Assembly (NCBI GenBank): GCA_036936605.1
Contig: JAUPFV010000004.1
Coordinates: 288,156,009-288,220,008, forward strand
Source: Limnanthes douglasii subsp. nivea
Lineage: Eukaryota; Streptophyta; Magnoliopsida; Brassicales; Limnanthaceae
Length of the DNA: 64,000 nt
Direction: 5' to 3'
A program made the translations under genes and the position numbers. Shown here one piece after another: positions 1-10,520 of the stretch. Each line of letters begins with the position of its first letter. Within the stretch, counting starts at the first letter, position 1. The notes beneath the pieces were generated by a model, which saw only the letters and a list, made by a program, of their open reading frames with translations, had not been told where the DNA came from and did no database searches.

Positions 1-1550
1 TTAAAGATTTCGATACGTTTTGGGTGGCCTTTCGAAGGCAGTTCGTAGGGAGTAAAGAGCTGAAGGGCAATGGAGACACAATAATCCATTGTGCCCAGGA
101 ACCAAATGAATCCTTGAAAGAATATATAAGTCGTTTTGTGAACATCAAGAATGGGTTGGCTGATTGCTTCGAACAGGTGGCAATAGCATCCCTAAGGCAA
201 GGTTTGAATCCAGGCAATCTAGCTGATTCAGTAACCAGGAAGAAGGCCATGACCTGGGGAGGGTTGCTGAATCAGGTTGGCAAACAAATAAACGTCGATG
301 AAACAAAGAAAACCAGGGTGCACAGGGAGGTGAGGTCTACCCCGGTGACACCAAATCCCAATCAGAATCAGTCCGGGAACAAAGCAAGAGAAACCGGACA
401 GGGGCATGGTAGGGCAAAAGCTCAGTCTCAGCCAGCTGCTCCTGCTCAAAGTCAACAGTCCAGAAACAAGAGAGGGCCATGGGTCCAACCGGAGTGGTTC
501 GAAGAGTTAAAAGAAAGTGTGGCCACTATCTTTGATAAAACAAAGGATGAGGTGCATTACCGGAGACCGGCAACACTGCAGTCTCCCAGAGAGCATCGCA
601 ACAACTCTTTTTGCCAATATCACAATGATATTGATCATACCACTGATGATTGCATAGCATTGAAACAAGAAGTTCAGAACTTGATTGAAAGGGGAAAGCT
701 GGGGGCCTATGTGAAAAGAAGAGGGGGTAACAGGCCTGATAACGCTCACCGAGTTGGTCCAAGTAATGCTGCTCCGGAGGGAGCCATGGTTATAGTTGAA
801 AGGTTTGACGTGGAATCTGAGTACTTGGATCCCGATCCAACTCGGAACAGAGTGGGTCCTATAGAGGAATGTTCTAGGTCGGTCTCCGGGCTCATTAAGT
901 TTTTCGAGTCGCTTACAATTTTCGGAGGGGACACTATGACAGCTCATACTGCTTCTTCGAGGAAGAGGCATGTTCATACTTTGGCCTCCCAGCTAGAAGG
1001 AGGCATGACATCTTATCAGTCACCAAACTCATTTCCCTTCATTGTGTTTGATGAAGATGATTTAAGAAACATTGCTGGCCCTCATGAGGATGCTGTTGTC
1101 ATAGGAGCATCTATAGGGGGCAATGACATAAGACGAATCTTGGTGGATACTGGAAGCTCAACCAATATCCTTTTCCTAACCACTTACAAGAAAATGAAAA
1201 ATCCAGCTGTAATTCAGAATTCGGACAGGTCAATCGTGGGCTTCACATGCAGCTCAGCAGATGTGATCGGGGAGTTCGAAGAAGAGGTGTTATTGGGCAA
1301 GGGCCCTTTCAAGAAAATGGTCAGAATACTCTTTATTGTGGTGGATTGTCCCACTTGTTATAATGCTATTAGAGGGAGGTCTTGGCTCTCTAGGATGCAT
1401 GCAGTGGCTTCAACAGTCCACCAATGCTTGAAGTATGCTGCTCAGGGGCAGGTTGGAGTTGTCCGGAGCAGCCAAAAGATTGCAAGAGAATGTTATGCCA
1501 CTGCCTTGGCTCCTCGAACGCCGGGGGCAGTCCGCATTGATGAACAATAG
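1..1550 (+). CDS. gag-protease of element A (5' partial)
   Basis: This encodes the capsid and aspartic protease part of the retrotransposon polyprotein. The frame is open from position 3, so the start lies upstream of the window and the first ATG at 24 is internal. A Retrotrans_gag region occupies about the first 100 residues. A zinc knuckle of unusual spacing C-X2-H-X4-H-X4-C begins at 612. The protease motif DTGSS starts at 1146. No internal stop is present before the TAG at 1548-1550, which has the same position in the other copies. The continuation in the same frame is pol. A is the least damaged gag-protease copy of its family here. Confidence 0.92.
   Translation, partial: KDFDTFWVAFRRQFVGSKELKGNGDTIIHCAQEPNESLKEYISRFVNIKNGLADCFEQVAIASLRQGLNPGNLADSVTRKKAMTWGGLLNQVGKQINVDETKKTRVHREVRSTPVTPNPNQNQSGNKARETGQGHGRAKAQSQPAAPAQSQQSRNKRGPWVQPEWFEELKESVATIFDKTKDEVHYRRPATLQSPREHRNNSFCQYHNDIDHTTDDCIALKQEVQNLIERGKLGAYVKRRGGNRPDNAHRVGPSNAAPEGAMVIVERFDVESEYLDPDPTRNRVGPIEECSRSVSGLIKFFESLTIFGGDTMTAHTASSRKRHVHTLASQLEGGMTSYQSPNSFPFIVFDEDDLRNIAGPHEDAVVIGASIGGNDIRRILVDTGSSTNILFLTTYKKMKNPAVIQNSDRSIVGFTCSSADVIGEFEEEVLLGKGPFKKMVRILFIVVDCPTCYNAIRGRSWLSRMHAVASTVHQCLKYAAQGQVGVVRSSQKIARECYATALAPRTPGAVRIDEQ
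1548..1550 (+). other. Candidate readthrough UAG between gag-protease and pol (element A)
   Basis: The context is CAA TAG CAT TTT GAG. The 20 codons after it are open and join the pol frame directly, so a single stop separates gag-protease from pol. The same stop is found in B, C and D, and an equivalent one in E. Suppression of UAG is inferred, not shown. Confidence 0.6.
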
Positions 1551-4500
1551 CATTTTGAGGGCCTTTCTGGGGGTGAGGGTGAAATTTGTGACCCCAGAGA
1601 GACCCCCGGAGTGTTGATACCAGTTGAAGAGGTAGAAACGCAATGTTTGGAAGATGGGAAAAGTGTCAAGATAGGATCTAAAATGCCACCTATGTTGAAG
1701 AATGAGATGTTAAAGTTTTTGAAGAACCATCAGCATGTCTTTGCTTGGTGCAATGTTGATGTTACTGGAGTTCCATCAGAAGTAATATCACACCACCTAT
1801 CCGTCCGGAGAGATGTAGCTCTAGTGGTTCAAAAAAGAAGAGCTTTTTCCAAAGAAAAGGCTGATGTCATTGTGCAAGAGGTTGACAGGCTCACAAAGAT
1901 GGGGCACATCAAAGAGTCTCAATACCCTTTGTGGACTGCCAATCCTGTCTTGGTGAAAAAGAAGAATGGCAAGTGGCGCATGTGCATTGACTTCACAGAC
2001 CTCAATAGATCTTGTCCAAAAGACTTGTATCCGGTCCCCCGGATTGATCAGTTAGTAGACTCTACCTCTAGGAACAAGCTGCTTTCCTTTATGGATGCTT
2101 TCTCCGGATACAATCAGATTCGAGTAGATCCAAGGGATCAAGAGCATACCACATTTGTCACAGACATGGGGCTTCATTGCTACAAGGTGATGCCATTTGG
2201 TTTGAAAAATGTTGGGGCTACTTATCAGAGATTAGTCAATAAGGCATTTGCTGATCAAATTGGAAGAAATATGGAAGTATACATTGACGATATGATGGTG
2301 AAGAGTGTGGATGAGCAGTTGCACTTGTCCGATCTCCAAGAAACTTTTGCCAACTTGGTAAAAGTGAATTTGAAGTTAAACCCTGAAAAATGTGTATTCG
2401 GAGTGCATTCCGGGAAGTTTCTGGGCTATATCATAAGTGAGCATGGAATACAGCCCGATCTAGACCAGCTAAATGCTCTTTTCCAAATGGAGCCTCCTCG
2501 AAACATCAAAGAAGTACAACGGTTAACGGGGAGATTAACTGCCTTAAACAGATTTATCTCAAGGTCTTCGGACAGGTGTGCTCCTTTCTTTCAAACTTTG
2601 AAGGGTGCAAAGGGCTTTGATTGGACCCCGCAGTGCGATGAGGCTTTCAATGAGATCAAGAAACACCTGTCATCCCCCAAAACTTTGTTCAAGCCAGTCG
2701 ATGGGGAGACTCTCTTTGTATACTTGGCAGTTTCAAGTTGTGCCATCAGTGCTGTGCTGGTAAGAGAGGTCGATAGTCATCCCCATCCAGTGTACTACAT
2801 CAGCAAAAGCTTGATAGATGCAGAGAATCGTTACTTAAAACTGGAAGAATTGGCATTAGCCCTGGTAATAGCTGCAAGGAAGATGAGGCCTTATTTCCAG
2901 GCTCATCCTATCATCGTCCGGACCTCCTTTCCCCTAAAGAATGTCCTTCAAAAAGCAGACATTTCGAGTAGAATGACTAAGTAGTCAGTAGAGTTGGGGG
3001 ACTTTGACATAGACTTTGCTCCCCGAACAGCAGTCAAAGCCCAAGCTGTGGCTGATTTTCTGGTCGAATTCCACTCCGACAGGGATTCAGAGCAAGCTAC
3101 TGATATAAAAGATAAAAAAGTATGGGTCGTTCGAACAGATGGTGGATCTAGCACAATGGGATGTGGTGCAGGGGTATGCTTAACTTCCCCATATGGAGAC
3201 AAAATGTACCAGGCTATTTGTTTTGCTTTCAAGGCATCTAATAACGAGTCCGAATACGAAGCAGCTATAGCTGGGCTAAAATTGGCCTACATTTGTGGGG
3301 CTAAGAGGGTCAAGCTGCTGAGCGACTCCCAACTGATTATCCACCATGCCCAAGGCCAGTCTGAGGCTAAGAAGGAGCAACTTGTGAAATATTTACTCCT
3401 CCTCAAAAATGAAGCGCTTAAGTTTAAAAGTGTTGTCTATAAACACATTCCCCGGGCAGAAAATGATCTAGCAGACTCACTAGCAACCATAGCCTATACG
3501 GATTCATACCCATGGATCCATGTGCTTGAAAGCCCCTCCATCCAACTTTGTAAGGGTAAAGAAGAGGAAATTTTTGAAATACAGGTGAAACAACCTCAAG
3601 ACTGGAGGTCTTCTCTCATACAATATCTCTCCGATGGTGTTGTGCCTCCAGATAAGTCACTAGCCAGAACATTGAAATACAAGGCTCGTGGTTTCATCAT
3701 ATTGAAAGAAGTGTTATACAAGAAATCTTACAGTAAACCTCTCATGCGCTGTTTGGGAGATGAAGAATCACAAATGGTCCTCTCCGAATTGCATGATGGT
3801 GAGGGATCAGCCCATTGTGGGTTTAGAGCTTTAACAAAAAGAGTTTTACTCTCCGGTTACTATTGGCCATCAATCATGAAAGATGCTAAGGAATTGGTGA
3901 GGAGGTGTGACCCATGTCAGAGGTACAGCAATGAAATTCATGTACCAGCCATTCCTTTAGAATCAATTTCTGAACCTATTCCTTTTGCTCGATGGGGATT
4001 GGATTTAGTAGGGCCTCTCCCTGTGGCGTCCGGAGGGCGCAAAACTATAATTGTGGCCATTGACTACTTCTCGAAGTGGATAGAAGTAGCCCATCTAGCA
4101 GGGACAACATCAAAAGCTGTTATAAAATTCATTCTATCCAACATATGTTGCAGATTTGGTGTCCCACAGAAAATAACAACAGACAATGGGCCACAGTTCG
4201 ACAATAGAGAAATGGAGAGCTTTTGTGCCTCAAGGGGTATAGAGCATTGTTTTTCTTCACCTTTCCACCCGCAAGCAAATGGGCAGGTTGAAGTGGCTAA
4301 TAGAACTATACTGTCCGGCTTAAAGAAGAATTTGGAAGGGGCTGTTGGGAACTGGCCTAGTTATTTACAAGAGGTCTTGTGGGCCTACCGGACAACACCT
4401 GGGGCTGCAACACAAGAATCACCCTTTGCCTTGGTCTATGGGATGGATGCAGTAGCTCCCATAGAAGCAACTCTCCCCTCTTTTCGTGTTCACAACTTCT

Positions 4501-4838
4501 CCGAACAGGCTAATGAGATGGCAATCAGAGGTCAACTTGATTTGATAGAAGAAAGACGAGTTAAAGCTCACCTTAGAGTTGCACACTATCAAGTCTTGAT
4601 GAGGAGCAGGTTTGCTTCCAAAGTCAAAAGAAGAGATTTCCAACCAGGGGACAAAGTATTAAGGAAGGCCTTCTTACACACTAAAGAAAAGCTCTTCGGA
4701 AAGCTGGCCCCAACTTGGGAAGGTCCGTATATAGTTGTTGAAAGAATCAAGTCTGGAACTTATTGGTTGGAAGCCAAAGATGGCAGAGTTCTAACCCATC
4801 CTTGGAATATTGAGCATCTCCAGATGTACTTGGAATAG
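1551..4838 (+). pseudogene. pol of element A (RT, RNase H, archaeal-type RNase H, integrase), one nonsense codon
   Basis: The reading frame runs from the UAG at 1550 to 4838, interrupted only by TAG at 2982-2984, where copies B and C have TGG (Trp). Reverse transcriptase has the YIDD catalytic motif at 2280-2291. The RT-linked RNase H follows and ends around the nonsense codon. The second, archaeal-type RNase H (about 3130-3520) has the acidic residues in TDGGSS, NNESEYEA, SDSQL and the final ADSLA. Integrase has an HHCC zinc motif (about 3790-3930) and the D, D and E of the DDE core in LDLVGP, TDNGPQF and QANGQVE. No chromodomain follows. A is one substitution away from an open pol. Confidence 0.93.
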
Positions 4839-5328
4839 CACTTGTGTAAATATTTACTTGTTTAAACATCCATGTAAATATTTGGGGGCATACTTTTTCC
4901 TCCCCGGTGGCACAGAGAGTTTTTAATGAGGTGTCCGGGCTGTTAAATAAAATTCAATGCCTTCTTAAAGATTTTCTAAGTATTTTTTAAAGTTTTGTCC
5001 CTTGTCATACTATCCGGACTGATCTAAGGGCTATTTAAACTCTAGCCGGAGAATTTAAACACTCTCACAATGTTACAACTAAAGGCTACTTAAACTCTGG
5101 CTATCAAAATTAAAATGAACAATGAAAGAAGATGATGGTTGTACAAAACAAAGATATTCATTGAATGAAATAACTTAAACTTGCCTTGACCTTCCAAGGA
5201 CTTTTAAATAGTCAAGATACAACACAAAAAACCTGTCCGGTCAAGCACCGGACACCATTACAAAAAAGAGTGCCTTGGCCTTCCAAGGACTTTAGTCTGA
5301 ATAAAAAATAAACAAAGTAAATCATAGG
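4839..5328. other. Convergent 3' spacer of element A with paired hairpins
   Basis: Sense pol and the antisense gene converge here. It holds two copies of a 16-base inverted repeat (stem CCTTGG/CCAAGG) near 5185 and 5272, the first with one base changed. Between them is a hairpin with arms GTCCGGT (5235-5241) and ACCGGAC (5247-5253). Equivalents lie in the spacers of B, C and D. No coding potential is seen. They may serve transcript 3'-end formation, but this is inference. Confidence 0.5.
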
Positions 5329-8274
5329 TTAAGGTTGAACCTTTGAAGATGGCTCACCTTCATATACCTTCTTGCCTTTGGGATCGTCTTTCTCTTCATC
5401 TGGGCTCTCCCCGGTATGCTCTTCATCATCGGATGAGGACGCACTGGAGACTCCATCCTGATCCTCATCGGCCATTGTATGATATGGAAGGTCATCATCG
5501 TCTACATAACGCCATAAGTCCCCTAGGTTCCTCTTCGGATATTTTTCATGAAAGAGTAGAACCATGTCAGACCTCACCTTCTCAATCAATAGCTCTTCAC
5601 TTTTAATCATCTGGTTGGCATATGCATTGATCCTGGCTTGGATCGTAGCCTCTTGATCCCTTAGCAAAGTGGTATTCTCCTCGGCAGCCTTGGATGCTGC
5701 ATTCTCAAGAGCAATCTTATCAGTAGTTAGGTTGGTGATGATCTTGTCATTTTCCTTGGTCTCTTCTTTTGAGGCAGTAAGGTCTTTCTCCACACCGAAC
5801 AGCTTCTCCCGGAGGCCTTTGATGGTTTCCTCTAGAGTAGCAACTTTTGTGTTGCTTTCCTCCTGATTCTTCTTCAATTCCTCATTTGCTTCCTTTAGCA
5901 TGTCAGCATTGGCAATAGCAGTGCGAAGGTCTTCGGACAGCTTTTCCTTCTCAGACTTAAGGTCTTTGATGGTGTCTGCTTGACTCCGAACTTATCTCTC
6001 TAGAGTAAGTACCGGCTGCACATTGCTTAGCAAGGAGTGGGCTATGGTGTCCTTTTCACTAGAGACAATGAAAGTTTTACCATTGAAGTTGACAGTGTTA
6101 GAGCTGCTCGGAGGAACGTAGGGCCCTGCGAAGTCGTCTTTGGGGAGGTTGAGGAAGTATTCGCCGAGTTCACCAAGACCGGTGATGTCTACTTCGTCAA
6201 TGTTGAGCTCTCCTCCCTCAACTTCATCAGTATGAAAGTCCCTCAGGATCTCTTCAGCATGTGTTAGGTCAGCCTGGAAAGAAGGCTCCGGATCCCGGAG
6301 AGCAAGCTCATCTCCCTTAGCAGATTTTTTCTTCTTGGCTGCCCGGTCTGCCCCTTCACTCTCCTGCTTGCGATTCCTCTTGGAAGCCCTTGGAGGTTTT
6401 GGGAGGTCTGCTTCCTACCTTTCGGACTCTTGCTCCACTACCTGCAAAAGAGCAGCATCGATTTGGCTCTGAGCCGGTCCCTCCGGGTCTGTTGGAGTAT
6501 CCTTCTCAACATCAGTAGGATTAGCATTGCTCACCACCTTTTTGCCTTTCTTTTTTCCCTTCATTTTGCTTGGGGCTTTGGCCCGACCTGGCAAGAAGAG
6601 TGTCCCATCTGCTTCATGGGACCTCTTAAGCACTGTGTCCAGAGAAGGTTGGGTAGTGAGCTCCTCCCAAGTCAGGTCTCTCCGACCTGTGGTGTTCCAC
6701 AGGTGAGATCTTGCCAGATTTCCACTAGTGAAGGAATTATGGAATCGGTTCCCCCAGTTCTCTGCGGCCCAGGCATTGATTTTGCCACAAGTGACCTGTC
6801 CGGCCTTCAAGTAATCACCGAACTCCTTAGGCAGTTCTGTTAAGACAAAAGAAAGACCAATTAATTTAAGTCAACTATGAGAAGGAAGAAGTAGACAAAG
6901 ATTTAAAGTAGGAAACTTACGGTCACTCCTCCACCTGCTTCTGAGGAGGCTTGGGTTCACTCCGGACTTGATCTTCTGTCCGTTTTCCCAAGCCCCACTG
7001 ATAAACAAAAACTGGCTCCTCCATTTGCTCTCAGACTCCAACAGATCATCAACAACTTTGAGATCATTCCCCATATTGAAGTGGTAGAAGGGGAATTGGT
7101 GATGTTTGCAAAGATTGGCCACTGCTGCAAATTCTTCCATAGGAAGAGGGATCCCGGACAGCCTTGATGCCATGATGCATGACATCAGAGTATACCAGCC
7201 GTTGGGGCTCAGCTGGCTCGGACAGAGTTTGACCAGATGAAAATATCTGACAATCTCTGGGTCCAATGGGAATCTAAGTCCCCAATTAAATAGCTCTGTG
7301 AAGATGACTATTTCATTCAGCTTGCAATCCATAGGAGTTTCAGGATCTATGGGAATCCTTATCTTCACATTTTATGGGATCCCCCATTTTGTGCGCATTT
7401 GACCTAGTTCAGCCGTGTGGATGAAAGCATACTTGGTCTTCTGTAAGGCCAAGAGATATTTAAGTTCGATCCTGTGAAAACAAGGACATACCTTCCCTTC
7501 GAGACACTCCGGCAGCTCCGGATGTCTCAGGCATAGTTTTTCTTTGCCCTTATCTTTTTTGGCAGCAGCAGTGTTACTAGTCTGACCGGATGGCTCAGAC
7601 TCAAAAGGGACCTCTTCAACAGAGTCCTCCATTTTTTCCTCCATGATCGTAGGAGGAATATCAGTGGCCCGGGGAGAATTTAAACTTGGCATAGCATTGC
7701 TTCCGGACTGCTGGTTTTCTGTGTTTTCTTGACTTCTAGTCTCAGACTGGGGCTCTGAGGCAGAAGTCTCTCTTTGGAGTGCTGGACTGTTAGCCTCCGG
7801 ACCGGGTAGTCTTTCCCGGGGAGCTCTGATAGGCACTCCAGACCCAGAACTGCTATTTTTTGCCCCCGATTTTGAGGGAGTGTTCTTGGAGGCTTGCCCC
7901 TTAACCAGCCGGCTTGTCCTCTTAACAACCAGTTTCTCCGGAGAGTGCTCTGTGTCTGATCCCATTGCGAGAAAAGGAGAAGGTTTCCTAAAACTTGTGA
8001 CTGTAACTCCTGGCTCGACAGTAGGCACTGACTCTTGAACTGAGGAACCATAGACTATGGGGGAGAGAGTGGATTGAAATAGTTTTTTGGGCTTAGTACC
8101 TTTAGAAGAGGACGAGCCTCGATCTGACTCTGTAGCAGAGGAGATTGGTCTGTCGACAGGCGAGGTAGGTAACCTTGCTGCGATTCGTCTTTCCTTCTCG
8201 ACTTTTTGTGCCTTCTCCAACTCAGAAAGGTTGAGCCACCCGCCTTTGATCAATGCAGTCCTTGCTGTAAACAT
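5329..8274 (-). pseudogene. Antisense gene of element A (PF04195-like/coiled-coil protein), broken
   Basis: The gene has two exons, 8274-6921 and 6836-5329, separated by an 84-base GT-AG intron (6920-6837) at the same place as in B, C and D. The N-terminal third is Ser/Pro rich. It is followed by a domain resembling the Pfam 'putative gypsy type transposon' family (FNWGLRFPLDP, LCPSQLSPNGW). Exon 2 has basic Lys-rich and acidic stretches, a long coiled coil and an acidic tail. Three nonsense codons break it: 7372-7374, 6415-6417 and 5992-5994. Its function is unknown. Extra antisense ORFs 3' of pol are known in the Tat lineage. Confidence 0.82.
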
Positions 8275-8709
8275 AAACTACCAAGAAAATCTTTGCTTTA
8301 GAGAGAGAAAGCTCTAAGTAAATATGCAGAATAAATATGAAAGAGATAGTAAAACAGTCGAAAGTGAGTCTAAATTTATAGTAAATCTGAAAAAGCAGTT
8401 GATTCCTAGGAGAATTCGAAAAGTTTGGCAATGATTAAAAGACAGCGCTGATGTCACCATATGTAATTAAAGAGGTTGCTTTTCGAAGAAGGTGGGTTCG
8501 AAATTCAAGGTGAAAAAAACGGCTAAAACAACCAATCAGAGTGTGACACGTGTCCCACGAACTCTGGCAAAAACCGTTTTGAATTCGTAAAGCTTTATCT
8601 GTCCGGGTAAACCCATAGACCTGTCCGGATTGAAAACTACTTCTAATGTCGGACTGTTTTTCAGGTCTCTGACAAGAATACTTGCTCAAACACCTAAAAA
8701 AGGGGCTCC
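8275..8709 (-). promoter_or_regulatory. Promoter region of the antisense gene, element A, plus polypurine tract
   Basis: Upstream of the antisense ATG (8274), on the minus strand, are a TATA box (CTATAAAT, 8382-8375), a palindromic G-box GACACGTGTC (8545-8554) and a CCAAT box (8530-8534 on the plus strand). The spacing is nearly identical in B, C and D. The sense-strand polypurine tract AAAAAAGGGGCTCC abuts the LTR at 8709. Confidence 0.65.
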
Positions 8710-9141
8710 TGATGAGTCCGAATTCAGCATGCTCCCCGGACGCGGACAGATCGGTCCAAGGTCTCCGGACCGGACAGATCGGACAGATCGTATGGACCGG
8801 ACAGATCACTTTGAACACTATGACCATAGGACTGTTCGAACTATGACAAAAGTACTAAAAAACCTAAACACTTCTTGACTAAGCTACTTGCTCTCCTGCT
8901 TAGAGCTCATGGGTCTTTGAACATGACCTGGGTCCATTAAACATGACTCGAAAGCCCATAAGGGCCCAAACATCAGGGTATAAATACCCAACCACCTGCA
9001 TTAACTAGAGGTAATGAAAATTAACTGCTACCAAGCTGCTTAATTATCTCTCTACTCTCTAAACACTTAAATACCCACATACCACCATAAAACACCAACT
9101 GAAATTACCAGCCTACCCTCAGGCGATTATTATCCACACCA
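8710..9141 (+). repeat. 3' LTR of element A (432 bp)
   Basis: It starts TGATGAGTCC and ends TATCCACACCA, the same termini as the LTRs of B and C. A TATA-like motif (GGTATAAATACCC) near 8978 marks the likely start of R. It is preceded by the polypurine tract and followed directly by unrelated gag-remnant sequence. Confidence 0.9.
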
Positions 9142-9641
9142 ATGCATAACAAACTTAGCATCATCATCATAAAATTATTGAATTGGTCAATATGTCTATC
9201 TGGATATTGTGTCCCATCAAACTTATCTAGCTTCAAAATGTCAAAGTGTTTTGGCATATGTTCGGATATGATTTTCGCGGAGAAGAATAAGACTTCCAAC
9301 TATGTCCTATCTTATACAGCCCCCCTGACCTTCACTCATAACAGTGTACAAGTCTTCTTCAGACGAGTATGTGAATTGGTTACTCACACGATATTCAATA
9401 TTGTGACTTCTCGAATGGATATGTATATGTGGTATAACCTGCTCTCTCTTAGCAATATTAACAACCTTATCTCATTCATCGCACCCAAGTTCTCCTTTAT
9501 TTTGATTATTTATTTCTCTCTTCGAACTATTATTCCGACGAGACGTTCGATGGCTATCCTTGTGCCGATTAAAGAGATTAGTCACTATACTCATTAGAAT
9601 CATATTCACGCCTACGTTTTATTTATTTTTTGAAGAATAAT
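9142..9641 (-). pseudogene. Degraded gag fragment of a second Tat family (part 1)
   Basis: The minus strand from about 9299 to 9142 encodes residues resembling element E gag (PKHFDILKLDKFDGTQ against PKHFDISKLEKFDGTQ). The rest is too decayed to align confidently by eye but continues in the N-terminal direction toward 9641. The copy is cut at its left by element A and at its right by element B. The last five bases, ATAAT, are B's target duplication. Confidence 0.7.
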
Positions 9642-10078
9642 TGGTGTGGATAAAAATGGCCTAGGGGTAGGCAAGTAATTTCAAGTGGAGTTTTAAGGCG
9701 GCGTAAGGGTGTTTCACGGTGGTGTGAGGGTGTTTAAGGGTGTTTCAAAGTGTTTTAATGTGGAGAGAGAATTAAGCAGCTTGGCAGCAGTTAATTTTTC
9801 TTACCCATAGTTAATGCTGGTGGTTGGGTATTTATAGTATGAAATTTGGGCCCTTATGGGCTTTCGGGTCATGTTTAAAGACCCATGAGTTCTAAGCAGG
9901 AGGACAGGTAGCTTAGTCAAGAAGTGTTTAGGTTTTTTAGTACTTTTGTCATAGTTCGAACAGCCTTAGGCTCACACTGGTTCGAAGTGATCTGTCCGGT
10001 CCAAAAGTTCTGTCCGGATTTCAGAGAGAATTACACTGATCTGCCCTTCCGGGGAGTATTCTGAATTCGGACTCATCA
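9642..10078 (-). repeat. 3' LTR of element B (437 bp)
   Basis: On the minus strand it starts TGATGAGTCCGAATTCAG at 10078 and ends ATCCACACCA at 9642. It lacks 20 bp present in the 5' LTR. A TATA motif (read on the plus strand as TATTTATAG) lies near 9830. The polypurine tract AAAAAAGGGGCTCC is at 10092-10079. Confidence 0.95.
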
Positions 10079-10520
10079 GGAGCCCCTTTTTTAGATGTTT
10101 GAACAAGTGTCATTGTCAAAGAACTGAAAAACAGTCCGATTATAGGAAGTGGTTTTTCAATCCGGAGAGAGTTGTGGATAAACCCGGACAGACCGAACGT
10201 TACGAATTCTAAACGGATCTTGCCAGAGTTAATGGGACACGTGTCATTCTCTGATTGGTCACTTTAGCCGTTTTTTCACCTTGAACTTCGCACCACTTTC
10301 TCGAACAAGTTACCTCTTTTAAATGCCATTAATGACATCAGCGCCGTCTTCTAGTCATTGCCCAACTTTTCGGATTCTCCTAGGAATCAACTCCTTTTTT
10401 CACTTTTACTATAAATTCTAATTCACTTTTCACTATCTCATTATCTCTTTCAAATTTCACTCTGCCATTTTTACTCAGAGCTTTATCTCTCTAGAATCTT
10501 TAAAACTTTCTTGGCTGTTT
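10079..10520 (+). promoter_or_regulatory. Promoter region of the antisense gene, element B
   Basis: Between the 3' LTR and the antisense ATG at 10521 are a G-box GACACGTGTC (10236-10245), an inverted CCAAT box (10253-10260) and a TATA box CTATAAAT (10409-10416). The 163-base G-box to TATA interval matches A, C and D to within one base. Confidence 0.68.

Larger units (their letters stand above)
1..9141 (+). mobile_element. Element A: Ty3/Gypsy Tat-type LTR retrotransposon, 5' end outside window
   Basis: The order is gag-protease (from position 1), UAG, pol (to 4838), a spacer, an antisense two-exon gene (5329-8274), a polypurine tract and a 3' LTR (8710-9141). The two RNase H domains and the absence of a chromodomain after integrase place it in the Tat lineage. 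It is inserted in a degraded gag fragment that continues at 9142. The 5' LTR, primer binding site and gag start are not in the window, so the left target duplication cannot be checked. Confidence 0.93.

Noticed and set aside
1548..1550. UAG at the end of gag-protease as simple mutational damage
   Set aside because: The same codon is a stop in all four copies of the family and an equivalent stop exists in element E.
9142..9597. 151-residue plus-strand ORF (9142-9597) as a host gene
   Set aside because: The opposite strand carries gag similarity and B and A both insert in it; the plus ORF has no domain and is AT-rich chance reading.
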